This document shows positions 1-4,705 of a stretch of 5,626 nt of DNA, in pieces. The notes below the pieces were generated by a model. The model was not told the origin of the DNA and ran no database searches. It saw only the letters and a list, made by a program, of their open reading frames with translations. Source of the DNA: Scytonema sp. UIC 10036 (GTDB lineage: Bacteria; Cyanobacteriota; Cyanobacteriia; Cyanobacteriales; Nostocaceae); assembly GCF_009725235.1 (NCBI RefSeq), contig NZ_WJFC01000368.1, forward strand, positions 1 to 5,626, written 5' to 3'. Both the position numbers and the translations under genes were made by a program. Within the stretch, counting starts at the first letter, position 1; every line of letters starts with the position of its first letter.

Positions 1-98
1 TGATTTTTGATTTTTGATTTTTGATTTTTGATTTTTGATTTTTGATTTTTGATTTTGGATTTTGGATTTTGGATTTTTGATTTTGGATTTTAGATTTT
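1..98. repeat. 7-base tandem repeat array (DGATTTT), 14 units
   Basis: Fourteen heptamers in perfect register. Units 1-8 (1-56) read TGATTTT, units 9-11 (57-77) GGATTTT, unit 12 TGATTTT, unit 13 GGATTTT and unit 14 AGATTTT; a decayed unit GGATTGA follows at 99-105. All variation in the intact units is at the first base (T, G or A). The array runs off the left edge, so its full length is unknown. Such heptanucleotide short tandem repeats are known from heterocystous cyanobacteria. No reading frame is open through it in a meaningful way, so it is non-coding spacer. Confidence 0.95.
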
Positions 99-160
99 GG
101 ATTGAGAAAGCTTTACCTAGTGCTGGTTGATGGAAATAATACCAAGTTGCGTTCATACAT

Positions 161-214
161 CTTCCTTGTCTTCCTTGTCCCCCTTGTCCCCCTTGTCCCC
201 CTTGTCCCCCTTGT
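161..214. repeat. 9-base tandem repeat array (CCCCCTTGT type), 6 units
   Basis: Six nonamers in register: two CTTCCTTGT units (161-178) followed by four identical CCCCCTTGT units (179-214). The array ends six bases before the stop codon of the leftward ABC ATPase gene, so it lies directly in that gene's 3' flank. The same nonamer recurs in the same orientation at the right end of the window (5580-5624), which marks it as a dispersed repeat family in this genome. Confidence 0.93.
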
Positions 215-220
215 CTCTAT

Positions 221-1171
221 TTAAGATGCTTGCTTGTGACCTAAGTTGAGAAAAATCGTTTCTAAATCTTCTTGAGTGGTGTGAAAATCAGTGAGAGGAA
301 TATTAGCTGTTATGAGCGATCGCAACAAAGCCGCACAATCTTCTGGTTTTCCTGAAAAATTGACACGCACACTATTCTTGGCTGGTAAAACTTCCCATTC
401 TTGTACAAAGGGATTATTTTTTAATTCGCCTAAGAGTTCCGGTAATTGTCCTAAAGTAGATATAACAATTTGTTGGCGGGCGAGGCGCTGATAAAGTTGT
501 TGGAGAGAGGAACTTTCTACCAGAAAACCCAGTTCCATTATTCCCACAGATGTACACAGTTCTGCTAGATCGCTAAGAACGTGAGAGGAAATGAGTATTG
601 TCATCCCCGCTTCTTGCAAAACTTTAACAATTTCACGAAACTGCATCCTAGCAATGGGATCGAGTCCTGAAACTGGTTCATCTAATAGCAATACAATGGG
701 TTCGTGGATAATGGTTCTTGCAAGACACAAACGTTGTTTCATCCCGCGTGACAGGGTAGAAATCAGACTATTTCGCTTGTGACCTAATTGAATAAGTTCC
801 AAAACTTCATGCAAGCGTTGAGTGCGCCGTGGATCGCGCAAACGATACAGGCGGGCAAAATAATCTAGGTAGTCCCAGACGGTGAGTTCTTCGTAAAGAG
901 GATAGTCATCTGGTAAGTAACCCAAGCGTCTTTTGAGAGTAGGGTTGCTTTTGTCCCGTAGTAAGCGATCGCCATTTATATAAATCTCACCCGTTGTTGG
1001 CTCTTCAGCCGCCGCTAACATCCGGATGAGAGTTGTTTTACCCGCACCATTAGGACCAATTAACCCATAAACTTCACCTGACAGTATTTCCAAATCCATG
1101 TTATTGACAGCAACGTGTCTGTCAAATTGCTTGGTTAGCCCACGGGTGTGAATAGCCAGTTCTTTTGTCAT
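221..1171 (-). CDS. ABC transporter ATP-binding protein, ABC-2/GldA-CcmA type
   Basis: ATP-hydrolysing subunit of an ABC transporter, expected on the cytoplasmic face of the membrane with a separate permease. Seen in the 316-residue protein: Walker A GPNGAGKT (39-46), signature LSRGMKQR (140-147, in place of LSGGQ), Walker B VLLLDEP (160-166) and switch histidine H197. The Q-loop position reads GYLPDDYPLY (84-93), with Asp where many ABC proteins have Gln; acidic residues here and an LSxGM signature are common in the ABC-2 exporter subgroup. Residues from about 215 on form the C-terminal extension of that subgroup and end in a typical DLETIFLNL element. No permease lies in the window; its partner would be left of position 1 or elsewhere. 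The start is the only well-placed ATG, with a TATAAT box upstream. The substrate cannot be read from sequence. Confidence 0.93.
   Translation of the reverse strand: MTKELAIHTRGLTKQFDRHVAVNNMDLEILSGEVYGLIGPNGAGKTTLIRMLAAAEEPTTGEIYINGDRLLRDKSNPTLKRRLGYLPDDYPLYEELTVWDYLDYFARLYRLRDPRRTQRLHEVLELIQLGHKRNSLISTLSRGMKQRLCLARTIIHEPIVLLLDEPVSGLDPIARMQFREIVKVLQEAGMTILISSHVLSDLAELCTSVGIMELGFLVESSSLQQLYQRLARQQIVISTLGQLPELLGELKNNPFVQEWEVLPAKNSVRVNFSGKPEDCAALLRSLITANIPLTDFHTTQEDLETIFLNLGHKQAS
316..323. repeat. HIP1 octamer
   Basis: Perfect GCGATCGC palindrome inside the C-terminal part of the ABC ATPase gene. HIP1 is the highly over-represented octamer of many cyanobacterial genomes, so it serves as a taxonomic marker here. 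Confidence 0.9.
965..972. repeat. HIP1 octamer
   Basis: Second perfect GCGATCGC in the ABC ATPase gene, within the N-terminal half of the coding region. Confidence 0.9.
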
Positions 1172-1193
1172 AACTAATAGGCTGGAGTTTGTA

Positions 1194-1199
1194 ATTATA
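1194..1199 (-). promoter_or_regulatory. Candidate -10 box of the ABC ATPase gene
   Basis: Read on the minus strand, a perfect TATAAT lies 22 bases upstream of the ATG at 1171. No convincing -35 hexamer is found at 16-18 bases spacing. Cyanobacterial promoters often lack one, but this leaves the call tentative. Only a weak purine stretch precedes the start codon. Confidence 0.4.
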
Positions 1200-1581
1200 C
1201 TGATTGGCTTTCAAGCATCATACTGACTGTTCTTTTGATACGAAAGACATCATCACACGCACAGCAAATAACCGTACTTATGCGTTAGTAAGTTTACTTG
1301 AGGTATTCAACTCGAATAATTGAGTACAGCAAGCTTAGCCTTTAATTTCAGAACTTGTCAGGATGGTTTCGGAAAATGCAACCAGCTTTAAAGAAAGTAT
1401 TTTTTTGTACTAAAAAAATTCATCAAATTTTTATACATAGTCAAAAATATTACATTTTGTAAAGTACTGATAGCATGACATTCAAAATTCATGTATGGTT
1501 TTTACTTAATTTTCTAACTTAAAATAAGTAGGAAAAATTACTTGTTTTGGAGTAAGCCTAACTAAATAGTTCAATTGTGTT

Positions 1582-1587
1582 AAGGTG
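1582..1587 (+). promoter_or_regulatory. Shine-Dalgarno that decides the GTG start at 1595
   Basis: AAGGTG lies seven bases before GTG 1595. The alternative upstream GTG at 1577 has no such site, and the AAGGTG would then lie inside the coding region. This favours 1595 as the start of the nucleotidyltransferase-like gene. Confidence 0.65.
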
Positions 1588-1594
1588 TGAGAAA

Positions 1595-2041
1595 GTGATT
1601 CCAGAGTTTGATGAGAACGGTAATTTACCACCAGGGATATACTGGGTACAATGGGAGGAATTCAAGGAAAGATTTGGGACTAACTTGACGAGGCAACGCA
1701 TGATAAATGGTCTAGAACTGGCAATGACACAATTAAAAGCAGCTGGCTGTAGAACTATTTATATAGATGGTAGTTTTGTCACCAGTAAACAAAAACCAAA
1801 GGATTTTGATGCTTGTTATGATAACGATACAGTAGACACTAATTATCTAAGAATGTACGCTCCTAAGTTGCTTAATCATTACGATCGTGATGGACAGAAA
1901 GCTAAATATAAAGGTGAAATTTTTCCTGCAAACCAACCTGTTGGTAATTATGGTTTAAATTCTTTTGAATTCTTTCAGCGCGATCGCCAAAAAAATCGTA
2001 AAGGTATTATTGCTATAGATTTACTAAGGTGGAAAATATGA
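1595..2041 (+). CDS. Small nucleotidyltransferase-like protein (resembles DUF6932)
   Basis: A 148-residue protein starting MIPEFDENGNLPPGIYW, an opening I associate with DUF6932-type proteins from bacteria. Residues 57-73 read IDGSFVTSKQKPKDFDA. The GS pair (59-60) followed by DxD (D70, D72) matches the metal-binding signature of the nucleotidyltransferase fold, and D142 in GIIAIDL is a plausible third carboxylate. This is a motif-level match; activity and substrate are unknown. No signal peptide or membrane segment is visible. GTG 1595 is preferred over GTG 1577 (six residues longer) because a good Shine-Dalgarno precedes it and the family-like N-terminus begins there. The last four bases overlap the next gene as ATGA, so the two are an operon. 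The product could be the toxin or effector half of a toxin-antitoxin-like pair, but that is inference. Confidence 0.8.
   Translation: MIPEFDENGNLPPGIYWVQWEEFKERFGTNLTRQRMINGLELAMTQLKAAGCRTIYIDGSFVTSKQKPKDFDACYDNDTVDTNYLRMYAPKLLNHYDRDGQKAKYKGEIFPANQPVGNYGLNSFEFFQRDRQKNRKGIIAIDLLRWKI
1980..1987. repeat. HIP1 octamer
   Basis: Perfect GCGATCGC near the 3' end of the nucleotidyltransferase-like gene. Its presence suggests that this AT-rich module has resided in cyanobacterial genomes for some time rather than arriving recently from a distant phylum. Confidence 0.9.
2026..2032 (+). promoter_or_regulatory. Shine-Dalgarno for the HTH gene
   Basis: AAGGTGG, inside the last codons of the upstream gene, ends five bases before ATG 2038. 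It identifies 2038 as the start and makes GTG 2029, which lies within the site itself, unlikely. Confidence 0.75.
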
Positions 2042-2556
2042 TTAAAAATAATGATGAGTATCAAAATACTAGATATCTAGTAGGAGAATTTCAAAAATCA
2101 ATAGCAGCAATGGAGAAAGATCGACAAAGTAAAAATGATGACTTTCAGAAATGGGAAATTAACAGAAGTGCATTACAATCTCATCTAGAGAAATTGCAAG
2201 AAGAAATTGTTGAATATGAAAGAATTCTGAATTGCAATACTAATCACAAGTTACAAATTAAAGTTGATTCTTTAAACAAATTACCAGATGCGTTAATCAA
2301 AGCTCGGATAGCAGCAAAAATGACTCAACAAGAACTCGCTGACATACTAGGCATTGATGAGCAGCAGGTCAAGCAGTACGAAAAGACAGATTATCAGTGC
2401 GCTAGCTTTGTCGATATTCTTGAAGTTAGCACTGCTTTGGGCGTAGAATTTGAAAATGCTGTTGTACAAGTAGATTTTGAGGAAATAAAAGAAGTTAAAA
2501 AAACCGTGGAAAAATGGCGTAAGGAAAAAACCAATATTAAAACCAAAGCCTCATAG
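2038..2556 (+). CDS. Coiled-coil plus Cro/C1-type HTH regulator, putative antitoxin-like partner
   Basis: A 172-residue, highly charged protein. Residues about 15-65 are heptad-like and rich in Glu, Lys, Gln and Leu, suggesting a coiled coil for dimerisation. Residues about 83-136 form an XRE/Cro-C1 helix-turn-helix: RIAAKMTQQELADILGI, then DEQQVKQYEK as recognition helix. The tail (about 145-172) is lysine and glutamate rich. The opening MIKNNDEYQ resembles a group of XRE proteins that begin MIKN-x-x-x-Y. ATG 2038 is chosen because of the strong Shine-Dalgarno and the ATGA overlap (2038-2041) with the preceding stop, which implies translational coupling. It is probably a DNA-binding protein that represses its own operon; a role as antitoxin to the upstream nucleotidyltransferase-like protein is possible but unproven. 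Local composition is AT-rich: 13 G+C in the 60 bases 2041-2100, against 28 in 60 at 3601-3660 of leuB. Confidence 0.82.
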   Translation: MIKNNDEYQNTRYLVGEFQKSIAAMEKDRQSKNDDFQKWEINRSALQSHLEKLQEEIVEYERILNCNTNHKLQIKVDSLNKLPDALIKARIAAKMTQQELADILGIDEQQVKQYEKTDYQCASFVDILEVSTALGVEFENAVVQVDFEEIKEVKKTVEKWRKEKTNIKTKAS

Positions 2557-2567
2557 GTTTCCCACGC

Positions 2568-3047
2568 TTACTTGTAGCCAATCTCTCCTAAACGTCCACC
2601 ATTTGTAACCTCCTGTATCCATTGAAGTGGATTTCTTATTCTAACTTGTAGCAAATCTCCGAGCCTTCCAGTTAAACGTAACGTTCTGTCATCTGTTGTT
2701 AGCAGAAGATCGGCGTTTCCTGCTTCTGCACAAGCAATGTGTAGTGCATCATAATCTTTAAAACCCATTTCGGTAAGTTCTTGACCGCGAGACAAAATTT
2801 GTTCATTCAGAGTAATTTTATTCTTGGTCAAAGCAGCCCATTGCCTCATTTGTTCTTTTCTTCGCCCTTCCGGAGTATTTTCAAGCTCGGTGTCTAAGGC
2901 TTCACTTACTCGTAACTGCCATTTTTCACTTTGACAATTACCCAAGATGATGAAAAAGGCTTGAGTTTCCAGACGAATTCTTTCTTGCGCCCGGTCGTCA
3001 AAAGGACGGTTGAAGCAGCACACATCTAAATAAATTGAAAATGTCAT
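2568..3047 (-). CDS. PIN-domain protein (VapC-like RNase fold), no adjacent antitoxin
   Basis: A 159-residue protein with the acidic residues expected of PIN-domain Mg-dependent RNases: D8 in YLDVCCFNRPFDD, E49 or E54 in the SEALDTELE stretch, D98/D100 in KDYDALHIACAEAG, and D119/D120 in LLTTDDR. Length is slightly above the usual 130-145 of VapC toxins. VapC genes normally follow a small antitoxin gene. Here only 77 bases separate the PIN start from the divergent leuB start, leaving no room for one, so it is an orphan or a PIN protein with another role. It converges on the HTH gene with an 11-base gap, and no clear two-way terminator is seen between them. The ATG has no obvious Shine-Dalgarno. 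Function as an RNA-cleaving enzyme is family knowledge; its target is unknown. Confidence 0.85.
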   Translation of the reverse strand: MTFSIYLDVCCFNRPFDDRAQERIRLETQAFFIILGNCQSEKWQLRVSEALDTELENTPEGRRKEQMRQWAALTKNKITLNEQILSRGQELTEMGFKDYDALHIACAEAGNADLLLTTDDRTLRLTGRLGDLLQVRIRNPLQWIQEVTNGGRLGEIGYK

Positions 3048-3064
3048 CGGTACACTTGCTAGGT

Positions 3065-3094
3065 ATTATATTTAATCTGCACGATTTTCTGCAA
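3065..3094 (-). promoter_or_regulatory. Candidate promoter of the PIN gene
   Basis: On the minus strand a perfect TATAAT (3065-3070) lies 17 bases upstream of the PIN start codon, with TTGCAG (3089-3094) 18 bases further upstream as a weak -35 (three of six consensus bases). It sits in the 77-base spacer shared with leuB, so the two divergent promoters must overlap or abut. Confidence 0.45.
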
Positions 3095-3124
3095 GATTAA
3101 ACATCTATCTAGTAAACATGAACT

Positions 3125-4213
3125 ATGGCACAGAAATACCGCATTACCTTACTTCCCGGCGATGGCATTGGACCCGAAATTATTGCAGTGGCGGTAGACG
3201 TGCTGAAAGTGGTGGGTCAAAAATTTGATATCCAGTTTGAATTTCAAGAAACACTGATTGGCGGCGCTGCTATTGACGCAACGGGTGAACCCCTACCAAA
3301 GGATTCTTTGGAGATTTGTCGCAACAGCGATGCTGTCTTGCTAGCAGCTATTGGCGGTTACAAATGGGATTCGCTACCATCCCATTTACGTCCAGAAGCA
3401 GGTTTATTGGGGCTGCGATCGCAATTGGGTTTATTTGCCAATTTGCGCCCTGCGACAATAATACCCCAGTTGATTGATGCTTCTTCCTTAAAACGCGAGG
3501 TGGTTGAGGGGGTTGATATTTTGGTGGTGCGAGAACTCACTGGTGGAATATACTTTGGTCAACCAAAAGGCATTTTTACCACCGAAACGGGTGAAAAGCG
3601 GGGTGTTAATACCATGGCTTATACCGAATCCGAAATCGATCGCATCGGACGTGTAGCTTTTGAAGCAGCCAGAAAACGCAAACGCAAACTGTGTTCTGTT
3701 GATAAAGCTAACGTTTTGGAAGTTTCTCAACTTTGGAGAAGTCGCATCACTCAACTTGCTCAAGAATATCCGGATATAGAGCTAAGTCATATGTATGTAG
3801 ATAATGCAGCCATGCAGTTGTTACGCGCCCCCAAACAGTTCGATACTATTGTTACGGGAAATCTATTTGGCGATATTCTTTCGGATGCAGCTGCTATGCT
3901 GACAGGCAGTATTGGGATGTTACCCTCTGCGAGTTTAGGTGCTTCAGGTCCTGGAGTATTTGAACCCGTTCACGGTTCCGCCCCAGATATTGCAGGACAA
4001 GATAAAGCAAATCCTTTAGCGCAAGTTTTGAGCGCCGCGATGATGCTCCGTTATGGTTTAAACCAGTCGGCAGCAGCAGATTATGTTGAAAAGGGAGTGT
4101 TACAAGTTTTACAGAGAGGTGCTCGCACTGGAGATATAATGTCTCCGGGAATGAATTTATTGGGTTGCCGCGCTATGGGTGATGCCCTGATTCAAGTTCT
4201 GGAAGAAGAATAA
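3125..4213 (+). CDS. leuB: 3-isopropylmalate dehydrogenase
   Basis: Cytosolic NAD-dependent enzyme of leucine biosynthesis that oxidises and decarboxylates 3-isopropylmalate to 4-methyl-2-oxopentanoate, acting as a homodimer. Full length at 362 residues. Visible landmarks are GDGIGPEI (12-19); the substrate arginines R98, R108 and R136, spaced as in other LeuB proteins; catalytic Y143 in ELTGGIYFG and K194 in DKANVL; metal-binding D226, D250 and D254, the last two in NLFGDILSD; and the NAD-binding HGSAPDIAG loop (283-291). No leuA, leuC or leuD lies nearby, in keeping with the scattered leucine genes of cyanobacteria. ATG 3125 gives the expected N-terminus although no clear Shine-Dalgarno precedes it. 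Isocitrate and tartrate dehydrogenases share the fold, but the arginine pattern, length and motifs fit LeuB best. Confidence 0.97.
   Translation: MAQKYRITLLPGDGIGPEIIAVAVDVLKVVGQKFDIQFEFQETLIGGAAIDATGEPLPKDSLEICRNSDAVLLAAIGGYKWDSLPSHLRPEAGLLGLRSQLGLFANLRPATIIPQLIDASSLKREVVEGVDILVVRELTGGIYFGQPKGIFTTETGEKRGVNTMAYTESEIDRIGRVAFEAARKRKRKLCSVDKANVLEVSQLWRSRITQLAQEYPDIELSHMYVDNAAMQLLRAPKQFDTIVTGNLFGDILSDAAAMLTGSIGMLPSASLGASGPGVFEPVHGSAPDIAGQDKANPLAQVLSAAMMLRYGLNQSAAADYVEKGVLQVLQRGARTGDIMSPGMNLLGCRAMGDALIQVLEEE
3415..3422. repeat. HIP1 octamer
   Basis: Perfect GCGATCGC in leuB, spanning the codons for R98 and S99. Confidence 0.9.
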
Positions 4214-4238
4214 TCTTCACCTATCAAAAACAAGGAAA

Positions 4239-4260
4239 TTTTGGCATACCTTTGCCAAAA
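4239..4260 (+). terminator. Stem-loop downstream of leuB, weak terminator candidate
   Basis: Perfect 8-base inverted repeat TTTTGGCA / TGCCAAAA with a six-base loop (TACCTT), 25 bases after the leuB stop. It is not followed by a T-run on the plus strand, so it is a poor intrinsic terminator; it may instead stabilise the leuB transcript end or be an operator, since its right arm overlaps the next promoter candidate. Confidence 0.45.
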
Positions 4261-4279
4261 CTTTCGGATAAACTATAAA
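4252..4279 (+). promoter_or_regulatory. Candidate promoter of the small gene at 4305
   Basis: TTGCCA (4252-4257, five of six consensus -35 bases), a 16-base spacer and TATAAA (4274-4279, five of six -10 bases), located 25 bases before the GTG start. The -35 lies within the right arm and loop of the preceding inverted repeat, so hairpin formation or a protein bound to the palindrome would touch this promoter. Confidence 0.55.
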
Positions 4280-4304
4280 ACAAACCTACAACAAGATTCA
4301 GTGA

Positions 4305-4568
4305 GTGGTGTACGCTTTAAAACAAGGACAAGCTAATTACAGCAATCAAAAAAATCAGCCTGCTTTGATCGATCCAACCGTCATCAGAGCTGCCGGACAA
4401 ATTTATCACGTTTACTGCGAGGTACATCCCGAAATGAGCGGACAACCTTCAGGAGTGGCAATAAATCGGTACAATCACCGAGGAAAAGTGATTTTTACAC
4501 ACCAACCAGTTCTTCTGCCAGATGAGTGTTTTATTCCGTTGACCCAAATTGAATCCTATATGTACTAA
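4305..4568 (+). CDS. Small conserved-looking hypothetical protein
   Basis: I do not recognise this 87-residue protein. It has no signal peptide or membrane segment and looks like a soluble, compact domain. The N-terminal 20 residues are Gln- and Asn-rich (KQGQANYSNQKNQ). The remainder alternates hydrophobic and polar residues as in beta strands, with IYHVYCEVHPEM (33-44) and a CFIPLTQIE segment near the end. The frame opens just after an in-frame TGA at 4302-4304, and two consecutive GTG codons (4305, 4308) are the only plausible starts; neither has a clear Shine-Dalgarno. Support for a real gene comes from a good promoter candidate upstream, a normal-looking composition and the lack of any competing frame. 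It stands alone between leuB and pilD, and no role is assigned. Confidence 0.6.
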   Translation: MVYALKQGQANYSNQKNQPALIDPTVIRAAGQIYHVYCEVHPEMSGQPSGVAINRYNHRGKVIFTHQPVLLPDECFIPLTQIESYMY

Positions 4569-4580
4569 GTTGGTCAAAAG

Positions 4581-4615
4581 GTCATTAGTCATTGGTCATT
4601 AGTCATTAGTCATTG
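4581..4615. repeat. 7-base tandem repeat array (GTCATTR), 5 units
   Basis: Five heptamers in register: GTCATTA, GTCATTG, GTCATTA, GTCATTA, GTCATTG, then a decayed GTTAGTCAT to 4624. The unit is almost the reverse complement of the AAATGAC heptamer that follows at 4640, so the pair forms an inverted repeat in the 3' flank of the small gene. Confidence 0.93.
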
Positions 4616-4639
4616 GTTAGTCATATTTTTACAAAGTCC

Positions 4640-4702
4640 AAATGACAAATGACACTGGACAAATTACAAAGGACAGAAGACAAATGACAAAGGACAAATG
4701 AC
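4640..4702. repeat. 7-base tandem repeat array (AAATGAC and variants), 9 units
   Basis: Nine heptamers without a break in register: AAATGAC twice, ACTGGAC, AAATTAC, AAAGGAC, AGAAGAC, AAATGAC, AAAGGAC, AAATGAC. The array stops three bases before the pilD start codon, so it forms the whole immediate 5' leader of pilD. The reverse complement of its consensus is GTCATTT, matching the GTCATTR array 24 bases upstream. Confidence 0.92.
4689..4694 (+). promoter_or_regulatory. Possible pilD ribosome binding site within a repeat unit
   Basis: AAAGGA in the eighth heptamer lies 11 bases before ATG 4706, slightly far but usable. The repeat variant AAAGGAC, rather than AAATGAC, creates the Shine-Dalgarno-like core. 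Confidence 0.45.
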
Positions 4703-4705
4703 ACA

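Larger units (their letters stand above)
1172..1594. other. AT-rich intergenic region, about 420 bases, no gene supported
   Basis: This gap separates the leftward ABC ATPase gene from the rightward nucleotidyltransferase-like gene and must contain both divergent promoters. Visible items are the minus-strand TATAAT at 1194-1199, an AT-only inverted repeat (T7, five-base loop, A7) at 1400-1418, and a TAAAAT at 1520-1525 that could be a -10 box for the rightward pair but lacks a good -35. A 39-codon TTG-initiated frame at 1204-1323 has no ribosome binding site and is not called. No RNA gene is recognised. Confidence 0.7.

Noticed and set aside
1..214. CRISPR array for the left-hand repeats
   Set aside because: Units are 7 and 9 bases with no spacers between them, so these are simple tandem repeats and not a CRISPR locus.
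1204..1323. 39-codon TTG-initiated plus-strand frame in the gap upstream of the nucleotidyltransferase-like gene
   Set aside because: No Shine-Dalgarno, rare start codon, no recognisable motif, and it overlaps the start region and promoter candidate of the ABC ATPase gene.
1400..1418. T7-GTACT-A7 inverted repeat as a terminator
   Set aside because: The stem has only A-T pairs, no G+C core, and no gene ends nearby on either strand; likely just AT-rich spacer.
1577..1594. Upstream GTG as the start of the nucleotidyltransferase-like gene
   Set aside because: It has no ribosome binding site, and the good AAGGTG would then be internal; the family-like N-terminus begins at GTG 1595. It remains possible.
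2540..2560. AAACC / GGTTT inverted repeat between the convergent HTH and PIN genes as a two-way terminator
   Set aside because: Only five base pairs with an 11-base loop, and no T-run follows; too weak to call.
3358..3763. Minus-strand open frames inside leuB
   Set aside because: They are antisense shadows of a gene with full family motifs and show no features of their own.
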